A program made the position numbers and the translations under genes. From contig NZ_JAFJMJ010000001.1 in the NCBI RefSeq assembly GCF_017309385.1, positions 1,364,001 through 1,428,000 on the forward strand: 64,000 bases of DNA, read 5' to 3'. Below, one piece after another: positions 49,769 to 58,064 of the stretch. Origin of the DNA: Amycolatopsis sp. 195334CR (GTDB taxonomy: Bacteria > Actinomycetota > Actinomycetes > Mycobacteriales > Pseudonocardiaceae). The notes under the pieces are model-generated. The model saw nothing but the letters and a program-made list of their open reading frames with translations, was not told the DNA's origin and ran no database searches. The first letter of the stretch is position 1, and each line of letters opens with the position of its first letter.

Positions 49769-51040
49769 TCAGCAGATGGAGTCGGCGGGTTTCGGGTTGC
49801 CGAGGCCGAACAGCGGGCGCAGCTTGAGGCCGATCCAGGTGCCGCCGAGCGCGAACAGGCCCCACAGCCAGCCGTGCAGGCTGCCGACCGAGATGCCGCC
49901 GAGGTAGGCGCCGATGTTGCAGCCGCCGGCCAGCCGCGCGCCGATGCCCATCAGCACACCGCCCAGCACCGCGGCCAGCGCGGTGCGCCACGGGATCTGG
50001 CTGTGGATCTTCCACGCCCCGGCCGCCGCGGCGGCGATCGCGGCGCCGATCATGATGCCCACGTTGGTCAGCGTGGTCTTGTCCGTCCACACCGGACTCG
50101 CCAGCGCCTTGGCGTTGGTGCCGCTCTGCCAGAACTCCCACGCCTCCGGGTGCAGCCCGAACAGCTGCAGCACCTTCGCGCCCCACAGGGCGAAGGCGAA
50201 GGTGACGCCCCAGATCCCGCCGGACACCAGGAAAACCGCGCCGGCGAGCACGCCGAGCACCACCGCGCCGACCAGGATCGGCCACGAACCACGCAGGATC
50301 CTGGCGAAGCCGCGCGCGGTCGGCACCACGTCCACCGGCGGCGGGTTCCGCCGCGCCTGCACCAGTTTCGTCAGGTAGACGATGGCGACCAGCACGGCGA
50401 TGGTGATCAGCCACGAGCCGAACCAGCCCACGTGGTCGGCCAGCAGCACGCCCGGCAGCGACGGCCAGCCGTCGAACAGCGGGAACGCCCAGGTGTAGAG
50501 CACCGAACCGGCGACGAACCCGCCGAGCGTGAGCACGATCGCCGACTGCCCGGAGCCGACCGCGAACAGCGTGCCGGAGGCGCAGGCACCGCCGAGCTGC
50601 ATGCCGATCGCGAACAGCACCGCCCCGGCGAACAGGGCCAGTCCGATCGGGCCGCCGGTGGCCTTCGGCACCGAGCCGAACAAGCCGGAGCCGGTGGACA
50701 CGATCAGCGCGATCAGCGTGGCCGCGGTGCCGAGCAGCAGGGTGTGCGCCCGCAGGCCCTGGCCGTTGCCGACGGCGATCAGCTGGCGCCAGGCCGAGGT
50801 GAAGCCGAAGCGGGAGTGGAACAGGGCCAGCCCGAGGCCGAGGCCGAGCGCCAGCAGGACCCCGTTCTTGGCGCCGAAGGAGGTCCAGACGTACCAGGTC
50901 AGCCCGATCGCGAGCAGCCCGGCGACGGCCAGCGGGACCACGCGGACCGGCTCCTCGGGCCGGGGTTCCGGCGCGGCGCAGGAGGTCGGGAAAGCGGGCA
51001 GGAACTTGGACTCGGTCTTGGACTCGGTCGCGGCCACCAT
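49769..51040 (-). CDS. YeeE/YedE-family (thiosulfate) transporter
   Basis: 423-residue membrane protein with about nine to ten helices. The conserved Cys motifs of the family are present: GGACASGTL near 150 and GGCNIGAYLGG near 375, where thiosulfate is relayed through the channel in characterised YeeE. A cytoplasmic N-terminal stretch of about 35 residues precedes the first helix. ATG 51040. No rhodanese or TusA is adjacent. Sulfur uptake would fit the nearby cbs/metB, but linkage is only by position. Confidence 0.83.
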   Translation of the reverse strand: MVAATESKTESKFLPAFPTSCAAPEPRPEEPVRVVPLAVAGLLAIGLTWYVWTSFGAKNGVLLALGLGLGLALFHSRFGFTSAWRQLIAVGNGQGLRAHTLLLGTAATLIALIVSTGSGLFGSVPKATGGPIGLALFAGAVLFAIGMQLGGACASGTLFAVGSGQSAIVLTLGGFVAGSVLYTWAFPLFDGWPSLPGVLLADHVGWFGSWLITIAVLVAIVYLTKLVQARRNPPPVDVVPTARGFARILRGSWPILVGAVVLGVLAGAVFLVSGGIWGVTFAFALWGAKVLQLFGLHPEAWEFWQSGTNAKALASPVWTDKTTLTNVGIMIGAAIAAAAAGAWKIHSQIPWRTALAAVLGGVLMGIGARLAGGCNIGAYLGGISVGSLHGWLWGLFALGGTWIGLKLRPLFGLGNPKPADSIC

Positions 51041-51138
51041 GACTCCAGGCGATCTTCGGAGCAGAACGTCCCGAAGGTAGGCGGCGAGCCCGCCACCCGG
51101 CATCCCGTCCCACAGAGTGCGACGGACGCGCACGCGAA

Positions 51139-51174
51139 AAGGGCGGCACCCGGCCGGAGCCGGATGCCGCCCTT
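51139..51174 (-). terminator. Intrinsic terminator after the BI-1 gene
   Basis: 16-base arms AAGGGCGGCACCCGGC (51139-51154) and its near complement (51159-51174) with one G:U, 4-base loop, followed on the - strand by TTTT. It starts 17 bases beyond the BI-1 stop. Confidence 0.8.
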
Positions 51175-51190
51175 CCGAAGCGGGGAGCCG

Positions 51191-52009
51191 CTAGTCGCTC
51201 TGCAGGTACGAGAGCAGGCGCAGGATCTCCAGGTACAGCCAGACCAGCGTGGTCATCAGGCCGAACGCGGCGAACCAGGCCCACTTCGACGGCATGCCCT
51301 CGCGGATCATCCGGTCGGCCTGGTCGAAGTCCAGCAGGAAGCTGAACGCCGCGATGCCGATCACCACGAGGCTGAAGATGATCGCGATCGGGCCGCCGTC
51401 ACGCAGCGGGTTGAAGCCGAAGAAGCTGGTCACCAGGTTGACCAGCATCAGGATCGCGGCGCCGACCACGGCACCGATGATCCACTTGGTCAGCTTGGGG
51501 GTGACCTTCACCGCGCCGGTCTTGTAGACCACCAGCATGGTGATGAACACACCGGCGGTGCCGATGATGGCCTGCAGCGCGATGCCCGGGTAGAGCATCT
51601 CGAACAGCCCGGAGATGGCACCGAGGAAAACACCCTCGGCGGCCGAGTAGGCCAGCGTCAGCGGCCCGCTCGGCTTCTGCTTGAAGATGATGACCAGCGA
51701 GATCACCAGACCGACGAGCATGCCGCCGATCATCGCGCCGAGGATCGGGCCCATCGCGTTGACCGCGGCCTGGGACTGCGCCCAGATCGCGGTGATGATC
51801 CCGGTGATGAGCGCGACGCCGAGGCTCATCCCGGTCTTGATGACGACGTCGTCGACGGTCATGGGCCGGTCGGCGGAGCCGGCCGGAGCCTGCGGCGGGC
51901 CGTAGCCCGGCACGCCACCCTGCGGCTGGCCGAAGCCCATGTTCGACCCGTACTGGGTTCCGTTGCCCACGGGCAAGCGCCGGAACGCGGGGTTGCTGCT
52001 GGAACGCAC
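51191..52009 (-). CDS. Bax inhibitor-1/YccA-family membrane protein
   Basis: 272 residues: a polar, Gly/Pro-rich N-terminus (about 1-50), then seven predicted helices. Conserved members of the family pattern are GVFLGAISGLFE near 125 and the C-terminal LDFDQADRMIREGMPSKWAWFAAFGLMTTLVWLYLEILRLL near 227 carrying the acidic pH-sensing residues. Likely a pH-sensitive cation (calcium) leak channel by homology. GTG start at 52009. Ends in a strong terminator. Confidence 0.85.
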   Translation of the reverse strand: MRSSSNPAFRRLPVGNGTQYGSNMGFGQPQGGVPGYGPPQAPAGSADRPMTVDDVVIKTGMSLGVALITGIITAIWAQSQAAVNAMGPILGAMIGGMLVGLVISLVIIFKQKPSGPLTLAYSAAEGVFLGAISGLFEMLYPGIALQAIIGTAGVFITMLVVYKTGAVKVTPKLTKWIIGAVVGAAILMLVNLVTSFFGFNPLRDGGPIAIIFSLVVIGIAAFSFLLDFDQADRMIREGMPSKWAWFAAFGLMTTLVWLYLEILRLLSYLQSD

Positions 52010-52080
52010 CTGATCCTCCTGGATCTACTGGCACCTTGCATCGGGTATAACGACCGCGCGTGCCGGCCGGTTCCCGTCGG

Positions 52081-52096
52081 GTAAAGACAACTTTAC
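52081..52096. promoter_or_regulatory. GTAAAG-N4-CTTTAC dyad
   Basis: Perfect 6-base half-sites in the 192-base divergent gap between the BI-1 gene and the fatty acyl reductase gene, AT-rich for this genome. Candidate operator or -10 region; regulator unknown. Confidence 0.45.
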
Positions 52097-52201
52097 TCAT
52101 ACCGGACAGCGCCGGTGCACCACACACTAGGGACCTTTGATCACGGTTGTACCCCTGCCCAGGTGGCACAATGCACGTCCGGGGCGAATTCTGGAGGAAA
52201 A

Positions 52202-54196
52202 ATGGCGACCTTCCTGGTGACCGGGGCGACCGGGCTGATCGGCCGCCACTTCACCCGGCTCCTGCTGACCCGCGAGGAGGTCGGCTCGGTCACACTCGTC
52301 GTCCGCGAGTCCTCCCGGGCCAGGCTGGCCGCGCTCGTCGACGGCTGGCCGCACGCCGAACGGGTGAAACTGGTCACCGGTGACCTCACCGAACCGCTGC
52401 TCGGCCTGGACGAAGCCACCCGCGACGAGCTCCGCGGCCAGGTCGACCACGTGATGCACCTCGCCGCGCTCTACGACCTCACCGCCGACGACGAGGAGAG
52501 CGTCCGCGCCAACGTCGAAGGCACCGCGCAGGTGCTCGCGCTGGCCGCCGACCTGCGGGCCGGCCGCCTGCACCACGTGTCCTCGGTGGCCGTCGCCGGT
52601 GACTACGACGGCGTGTTCACCGAGGAGATGTTCGACGCCGGGCAGCGCCTGCCCACGCCGTACCACCGCACCAAGTTCGAGGCCGAGCGACTGGTCCGCG
52701 AGCAGCACGAAGTGCCGTACCGGATCTACCGGCCCGCCGCGGTGGTCGGCCACTCGCGCACCGGCGAGATGGACAAGATCGACGGCCCGTACTACGTCTT
52801 CCCGGCCATCGCGCGGCTCACCTCGCTGCCGAGCCTGCCGCTGGTCGGCCCGGACATCGGCGACACCAACCTGGTCCCGGTCGACTACGTGGCCGACGCG
52901 CTGGTCGAGCTGAGCCTCAAGCCCGGGCTGGACGGCCAGGTCTTCCACCTGGTCAACCCGGAACCCCAGCCGGTCACCGACGTCTACAACGCCTTCGCCG
53001 GTGCGGCGGGCGCACCGAAGATCAGCACCGAACTCGACGAGCGCCTCTCGCGCGGGGTGCTCAAGCTGGTCCGGTTCAGCGAGAACATCCCCGGCGTGTC
53101 GATCGCGCGGGACGCGGTGCTCGAACGCCTCGGCATCCCGCCGGTGCTGCTGGACACGATGACCTTCCCGTCGGTGTTCTCCTCGGCGAGCACGCGCAAG
53201 GCGCTGGCCGGGTCCGGGGTGGAGGTGCCGCGGCTGGAGGACTACGCGCCGGCGCTGTGGCGCTACTGGCGCGAGCACCTCGACCCGTTCCGCGCGCGCA
53301 AGCACGGCCCGCGCGGGGAACTGGACGGCCGCCGCGTGGTGATCACCGGCGCGTCGTCGGGCATCGGCCGGGCGACCGCGCTGAAGGTCGCCGAGCAGGG
53401 CGGTGTGCCGCTGCTGGTGGCGCGGCGCCAGCACGAGCTGGAGGAGGTCCGCGACGAGATCATCGCCGCCGGCGGGCACGCCTCGGTGTACCCGGCGGAC
53501 CTGACCGACGAGGAGTCGGTGCACAAGGCGGTCGACGCCATGCTCGCCGAGCACGGCCGGATCGACATGCTGGTCAACAACGCCGGCCGGTCGATCCGCC
53601 GGTCGATCAAGCTGTCCTACGACCGCATGCACGACTACGAGCGCGCGATGGCGATCAACTACTTCGGCGCGGTCCGGCTCATCCTCGCCGTGCTGCCGCA
53701 CATGTCGGAGCGCAAGTTCGGGCACATCGTGAACGTGTCCTCGATCGGCGTGCAGGGCATCGCGCCGCGGTTCTCCGCGTACGCCGCGTCGAAGGCCGCG
53801 CTCGACTACTTCTCGCGCATCGCCGCCACCGAAACCCACGGCGACGGGATCACCTTCACCACCATCCACATGCCACTGGTGCGCACGCCGATGATCCGGC
53901 CGACCAAGATCTACGACGCGTTCCCGACGAAATCACCCGATCAGGCGGCGGACATGGTGCTCAAGGCGCTCAAGGAGCGGCCCAAGCACATCGGCACGCC
54001 GATCGGCCAGGCCATCGGGCTGGCCTACACGCTCACGCCGGGACTCACCGATGCCGTGGCGTACCAGGGTTTCCGCATCTTCCCGGACTCCGCGGCGGCC
54101 GGCGGCGAGGGCGGGCTCAAGATCGGCCGTGGCGAACGTCACCTCTCCAGGGCGGCCACCGCACTGGCGAAATTGACCAAGGGATTCCACTGGTAG
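52202..54196 (+). CDS. Two-domain fatty acyl-CoA/ACP reductase (SDR fusion)
   Basis: 664 residues. N-terminal male-sterility/NAD_binding_4 reductase domain (about 1-370): VTGATGLIGRH at 6-16, TPYHRTKFEAERLV with the YxxxK pair near 160. C-terminal classical SDR domain (about 378-620): ITGASSGIGRA, NNAGRS, YAASKAALD. The same fusion is known in mycobacterial Rv3391 and marine fatty acyl-CoA reductases that make fatty alcohols for wax esters. A tail of about 40 residues follows. GGAGG lies before ATG 52202. Confidence 0.85.
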   Translation: MATFLVTGATGLIGRHFTRLLLTREEVGSVTLVVRESSRARLAALVDGWPHAERVKLVTGDLTEPLLGLDEATRDELRGQVDHVMHLAALYDLTADDEESVRANVEGTAQVLALAADLRAGRLHHVSSVAVAGDYDGVFTEEMFDAGQRLPTPYHRTKFEAERLVREQHEVPYRIYRPAAVVGHSRTGEMDKIDGPYYVFPAIARLTSLPSLPLVGPDIGDTNLVPVDYVADALVELSLKPGLDGQVFHLVNPEPQPVTDVYNAFAGAAGAPKISTELDERLSRGVLKLVRFSENIPGVSIARDAVLERLGIPPVLLDTMTFPSVFSSASTRKALAGSGVEVPRLEDYAPALWRYWREHLDPFRARKHGPRGELDGRRVVITGASSGIGRATALKVAEQGGVPLLVARRQHELEEVRDEIIAAGGHASVYPADLTDEESVHKAVDAMLAEHGRIDMLVNNAGRSIRRSIKLSYDRMHDYERAMAINYFGAVRLILAVLPHMSERKFGHIVNVSSIGVQGIAPRFSAYAASKAALDYFSRIAATETHGDGITFTTIHMPLVRTPMIRPTKIYDAFPTKSPDQAADMVLKALKERPKHIGTPIGQAIGLAYTLTPGLTDAVAYQGFRIFPDSAAAGGEGGLKIGRGERHLSRAATALAKLTKGFHW

Positions 54197-54244
54197 GGCA
54201 GGTCGAACGCGGACGCGGTCGGCGGCGCGGGTAACGTCGAGGCC

Positions 54245-55300
54245 ATGGCTGGAAGTGCTGGACGGTCCTCCGAACGCGAAACCGGATTCCTCCCCCTCCG
54301 TCGTGAATACGGACAGGCGTGGCACGGGTTCGATCGCAGCCAGGTGCTGCAGTACCTGGATCACGTCGAGGCACAGGTGCGCCGGGTCATGGCCGATCGC
54401 GATTCGGCCATGGCGCAGGCCAGCACGCTGTCCAGGGAGCTGGAGAACGCCCGCCGGGAGATCAGCAACCTGCACGCCAGGGTGGAGGAGCTGAAGAAGC
54501 CGCCGGAGCGGCTCGAGGACCTCGACGAGCGGATGCAGCGCTCGGTCAAGCTGGCCCAGATGCGCGCCGAGGAGATCACCCAGCGCGCGAAGGTGGCCGC
54601 CGAAAGCCACTGGACGGCCACCACCGAAGCCGCGGACAAGCTGCGCGAGCGCTACACCAAGCTGCTGGCCGAGGTGGACAAGCAGGCCGACGCCATCCAG
54701 CGCGAGCAGCGCGCCGCGCTGGACGCCACCCGCGCCGAGGTGCAGCGCCTGACCGTGGACGCCACCCGCCACCGCGAGCGGCTCGACATCGAGGCCGAGC
54801 GCAAGCGGCGCTCGCTGGAGATGGAGTTCGACGCCAAGCACGCCGCCGACCACGCGGCGCTGGAGAAGCACGTCGCCGATCAGCGCCAGGCGAGCAAGCA
54901 GCAGGCCGAGCGGCGGCTGTCCGAGGCGACCGCGGAAGCCAAGCGCCGGGTCGAGGAGGCCACCGCCGAGGCCAAGCGCCTGGTCGACGAGGCCACCCGC
55001 GACGCCGAGCGCCGCACGAACGACGCCACCACCAAGGTGAACAAGCTCTCCGAGCTGCAGCAGCAGGCGCTGGCCCGGCTGCGCGCGGCCGACGAGGTGC
55101 TCAGCCGCAACGCCGAGGCGCTCGACCCGATCGAGGACGAGGCCGACGAGTCGATCACCGCTCCCGCCGACGCGGCCAAGGACACCCCGCCCGCTCCCGC
55201 CGAGAAGAAGGAAGCGGAGAAGCCGTCGTCGAACGGGAACGGCAACGGCAACGGCAACGGCGTCAAGCCGGAACCGGAGAAGGCGAGCGCGTCGTCGTGA
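54245..55300 (+). CDS. DivIVA-like coiled-coil protein
   Basis: 351 residues. The start (FLPLRREYGQAWHGFDRSQVLQYLDHVEAQVRRVMADRD) is like the DivIVA membrane-binding head; residues about 45-285 form a long charged coiled coil with Ala/Glu/Arg-rich repeats (EATAEAKRRVEEATAEAKR). The C-terminus is a disordered acidic tail with NGNGNGNGNG. Probably a polar-growth or septum scaffold related to DivIVA/Scy-type proteins. The 3' end overlaps the convergent alkene reductase by 38 bases. Confidence 0.8.
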   Translation: MAGSAGRSSERETGFLPLRREYGQAWHGFDRSQVLQYLDHVEAQVRRVMADRDSAMAQASTLSRELENARREISNLHARVEELKKPPERLEDLDERMQRSVKLAQMRAEEITQRAKVAAESHWTATTEAADKLRERYTKLLAEVDKQADAIQREQRAALDATRAEVQRLTVDATRHRERLDIEAERKRRSLEMEFDAKHAADHAALEKHVADQRQASKQQAERRLSEATAEAKRRVEEATAEAKRLVDEATRDAERRTNDATTKVNKLSELQQQALARLRAADEVLSRNAEALDPIEDEADESITAPADAAKDTPPAPAEKKEAEKPSSNGNGNGNGNGVKPEPEKASASS

Positions 55301-56348
55301 CCGCCGGGAAGTCGACGTAACCGTCCAGCGCGGAGCCGTAGTGCTGGTGCTTGTCGACCTCCACCAGCGGCGCGCCGGAGGCGAAGCGGCCCGGTAGGTC
55401 CGGGTTGCCGATGAACAGCCTGCCGAAGGCGACCACGTCGACCAGTCCGGCCTCGACCAGCCGTTCCGCGTCCTCGCGGGTGGACGGCGGGCCCAGGTGC
55501 AGGTTGCCGATCAGCGGTCCGTGCCAGAGCGGCCGGATCACCGGGAACACCGCTTCGTCGGTGGCCACCACGTGCAGGTACGCCAGCCCGAGCCGGTTGA
55601 ACTCGCGCAGCAGGTCGCCGTACACCGCCGGCCAGTCCGCCTCGACCAGGTCGTTCTCCGGGTTGCCCGGCGAGATCCGGTAGCCGACCCGGTCCGCGCC
55701 GATCGCGGCCACCACGGCTTCGGTGACCTCCAGCGGGAACCGGATCCGCTCGCCGTGGCGGTCGGTGCGCAGGTTCGTGTTGTCGGCGAGGAACTCGTGC
55801 AGCAGGTACCCGTTGGCGCCGTGCAGTTCGACGCCGTCGAAACCGGCGTCGATCGCGTTGCGCGCGGCGGTGACGAACTCCTCGGTGATCCGCGCCAGGT
55901 CGTCGGCGGTCAGCGCCCGCGGCGTGGTCGTCTCGGTCCAGCCGCCCTTGACGTAGACGCGGCCTTCGGCGCGCACCGCCGACGGCGCCACGGTCTGCTC
56001 GCCGATCAGCGACGGGTGGCTGACGCGTCCGGCGTGCCACAGCTGGGCGAAGATCCGCCCGCCCGCCGCGTGCACCGCGGTGGTCACCTCGCGCCAGCGC
56101 TCGACCTGCTCGGTGGTCACGATCCCGGGCACGCCGGGCGTGCTCTTGCCGGCGAGCACCGGCCAGATCCCCTCGGTCACGATCAATCCGGCGGAGGCGC
56201 GCTGGGCGTAGTACAGGCTGGTCAGCGGGTGCGGGACGCCGGTGGTGTCGTCGGCGCGGCCGCGGGTCATCGGGGCCATCGCGACGCGGTTCGGCAGGGC
56301 GAGCGCGCCGGTCCGGTAGGGGCGCAGCAGGGGGCTTTCGGTAGGCAT
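55263..56348 (-). CDS. Alkene reductase, NemA-type Old Yellow Enzyme
   Basis: 361-residue FMN-dependent ene-reductase acting on electrophilic C=C (enones, nitro or quinone compounds). Marks: NRVAMAPMTRGRA near 20-32, FAQLWHAGRVSHP near 98, FDGVELHGANGYLLHEFL near 168 (with the His-Gly-Ala-Asn substrate pair) and VVAFGRLFIGNPDLP near 316. Its promoter has the 19-base spacer operator of MerR-type activators, facing the MerR gene at 56401. Convergent overlap with the DivIVA-like gene. Confidence 0.9.
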   Translation of the reverse strand: MPTESPLLRPYRTGALALPNRVAMAPMTRGRADDTTGVPHPLTSLYYAQRASAGLIVTEGIWPVLAGKSTPGVPGIVTTEQVERWREVTTAVHAAGGRIFAQLWHAGRVSHPSLIGEQTVAPSAVRAEGRVYVKGGWTETTTPRALTADDLARITEEFVTAARNAIDAGFDGVELHGANGYLLHEFLADNTNLRTDRHGERIRFPLEVTEAVVAAIGADRVGYRISPGNPENDLVEADWPAVYGDLLREFNRLGLAYLHVVATDEAVFPVIRPLWHGPLIGNLHLGPPSTREDAERLVEAGLVDVVAFGRLFIGNPDLPGRFASGAPLVEVDKHQHYGSALDGYVDFPAVTTTRSPSPVPA

Positions 56349-56355
56349 GCCGCGA

Positions 56356-56386
56356 AGCTAAACCCTCACATCGGCGTGAGGGTCAA
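56356..56386 (-). promoter_or_regulatory. MerR-type promoter/operator for the alkene reductase
   Basis: On the - strand: -35 TTGACC (56381-56386), a 19-base spacer, -10 TTAGCT (56356-56361). The spacer is almost filled by the perfect dyad ACCCTCAC-N6-GTGAGGGT (56362-56383). A 19-base spacer is the hallmark of promoters that MerR-family activators untwist. The MerR gene starts 15 bases away on the other strand. Confidence 0.75.
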
Positions 56387-56400
56387 GCTAATCTCTCCCC

Positions 56401-56814
56401 ATGAGGATCGGTGACCTGTCGCGGCGCACCGGGGTCAGTGTGCGGGCCCTGCGCTACTACGAGGAAGAGCACCTGCTCAAGCCCGGCCGCGACGCCAACG
56501 GGTACCGCTGCTTCCAGGAGAGCGACGTCGCCAAGGTGGTGCAGATCCAGCTGTTCTACTCGGCCGGGCTGTGCAGCAGCAAGATCGCGCAGTTGCTGCC
56601 GTGCGTGGACGGCACGGCGGAGTACATCGTGCCGGGGCCGGGACTGGCGAAGGACCTCGAGGTGGCGAAGCAGCGGATCCGCGGGCAGATCTCCGAACTG
56701 GAGACCTCGCTCGGCATCCTCGAACGCGTGCTGGCCGCGTCGAACGGTTCGGCCGACCGCTGCGTGCCGGTCACCCGCGGGCCCCGTGGCGCGGTCGACC
56801 TGAACATTAGTTGA
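56401..56814 (+). CDS. MerR-family regulator of the alkene reductase
   Basis: 137 residues: MerR HTH about 1-70 (MRIGDLSRRTGVSVRALRYYEEEHLLKP), coiled-coil dimerisation helix about 75-115. Two cysteines (SAGLCSSK near 59 and LLPCVDG near 68) could sense electrophiles, which the neighbouring reductase would remove (inference). TAATCT ends 6 bases before the ATG, so the mRNA may be leaderless. Close relative in layout to the adjacent soxR. Confidence 0.87.
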   Translation: MRIGDLSRRTGVSVRALRYYEEEHLLKPGRDANGYRCFQESDVAKVVQIQLFYSAGLCSSKIAQLLPCVDGTAEYIVPGPGLAKDLEVAKQRIRGQISELETSLGILERVLAASNGSADRCVPVTRGPRGAVDLNIS

Positions 56815-56828
56815 GCTACGCTGCCCGC

Positions 56829-57263
56829 ATGGCCGTTGCCCAGGAACTGACCATCGGGGAGATGGTCGAGCGGTGCGGGGTGCCCGCGTCGGCACTGCGC
56901 TTCTACGAGCGCGAAGGGCTCATCCGGAGCCGGCGCACCAGCGGGAACCAGCGGCGCTACGGCAGGCACGTGCTGCGGCGCGTGGCGTTCATCCGGGCTT
57001 CGCAGAGCGTCGGCATCCCGCTGGCGGTGATCCGCGAGGTGCTCGACTTCCTGCCCGCGGATTCCCCGCCCACCAAGGAGTTCTGGGAACGGGCGTCGGA
57101 GTGCTGGCGCCGGGAGCTGAACAGCCGCATCGAGAAGATGGAGCGGATGCGCGACCGGTTCACCGAGTGCATCGGCTGCGGCTGCCTGTCGTTCGACCAG
57201 TGCCAGCTGATGAACCCGGAGGACAAGCTCGCCGCGCTCGGCCCGGGTCCGCGCCGCCTTTAG
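56829..57263 (+). CDS. soxR: Redox-sensitive activator SoxR
   Basis: 144-residue MerR-family protein with the SoxR iron-sulfur motif: C114, C117, C119 and C125 (CIGCGC, then FDQC), ligating the [2Fe-2S] cluster that senses redox-active compounds. HTH about 8-75 (GEMVERCGVPASALRFYEREGLI). In actinomycetes SoxR responds to endogenous pigments and quinones and switches on reductases and pumps. It follows the MerR gene by 14 bases. Its stop interlocks with that of the convergent GntR gene. Confidence 0.92.
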   Translation: MAVAQELTIGEMVERCGVPASALRFYEREGLIRSRRTSGNQRRYGRHVLRRVAFIRASQSVGIPLAVIREVLDFLPADSPPTKEFWERASECWRRELNSRIEKMERMRDRFTECIGCGCLSFDQCQLMNPEDKLAALGPGPRRL

Positions 57264-57916
57264 GCGTTCGGGAAGAGCTGCTGGAGGGTGACCTCGCGGT
57301 TGGTCCGCACGTGTTCCAGCGCGCAGGTCCTGGCGCGTTCGGGATCGCCGGAGGCGATGGCCTCGTACAGCTCGCGGTGCTCGGCCAGCAGGTCGGACCA
57401 GTGCTCGTTCTGACTGGTCAGCCAGTGCAGCCGGTCGGCGAGCGGCTGCATCACGGTGGAGAGCAGGCTGTTGCCCGCCAGCGCGATGATCTCCTCGTGG
57501 AACCGGCTGTTCAGCTCGGCGATGCGGGCGGGCTTGTTCGCCGCGGTGGCGCGACCCGCCTGCACCAGGAGTTTTTCGAGGGCCCGCAGCCCGGCCCCGT
57601 CCGCGCGCTCGGCGGCGCGCGCGGCGGCCATGGACTCCAGCGCCTCGCGCACGTCGAACAGCTCCTCGACGTCCACTTTGGACAGCTGGCGGACGACCAC
57701 CCGGCGCGGTGACTGCACCACCACGAAGCCGTCCGCCTCCAGGCTGCGGATCGCCTCACGCACCGGGACCCGCGAGACGCCGAGGTCCTCGGCGAGGTCG
57801 CGCTCGACGAGCCGGTCCCCCGGTTTCAGGCGGCCGTTGAGAATGCGCTCGCGCAGCTCGTCGCGCACGCGCTGCCGCACCGCGGCCAGCGGCTGCCGCG
57901 CCGTGTCGGTGTCCAC
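57260..57916 (-). CDS. GntR-family (FadR subfamily) regulator
   Basis: 218 residues: GntR HTH about 8-75 (RLVERDLAEDLGVSRVPVREAIRSLEADGFV) and an all-helical FCD ligand domain about 85-210 with likely metal His residues (FHEEI, EHRELYEA, LEHVR). GTG 57916; a TTG at 57940 is possible but lacks a binding site. Divergent from the NCS1 transporter, where two exact palindromes overlap the promoter, so it very probably represses that operon. Confidence 0.87.
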   Translation of the reverse strand: MDTDTARQPLAAVRQRVRDELRERILNGRLKPGDRLVERDLAEDLGVSRVPVREAIRSLEADGFVVVQSPRRVVVRQLSKVDVEELFDVREALESMAAARAAERADGAGLRALEKLLVQAGRATAANKPARIAELNSRFHEEIIALAGNSLLSTVMQPLADRLHWLTSQNEHWSDLLAEHRELYEAIASGDPERARTCALEHVRTNREVTLQQLFPNA

Positions 57917-58007
57917 TCGCTCCCCTGCCCCGCTCAACACGGCCGTAACCGGCCGTTACCAGAGTTTATCGCGGCGCCCATTGACGGCAGGCTTGTCGTG
58001 CGTCACA

Positions 58008-58036
58008 TTTGGGATACCAAAGTTTGGGATACCAAA
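58008..58036. promoter_or_regulatory. Tandem TTTGGGATACCAAA operators over the transporter promoter
   Basis: Two identical 14-base sites (58008-58021, 58023-58036), each with TTTGG/CCAAA arms, 15 bases apart centre to centre. A promoter TTGACG (57981-57986), 17-base spacer, CACATT (58004-58009) would start transcription near 58016, inside the first site. Form and place suit repression by the divergent GntR protein. Confidence 0.8.
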
Positions 58037-58064
58037 CGCCCATCCGGGAAGACCGGGAGGCACT

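Noticed and set aside
52202..54196. Part of a polyketide or wax-ester gene cluster
   Set aside because: No synthase, acyltransferase or carrier gene lies nearby; the acyl reductase stands alone between housekeeping-type genes.
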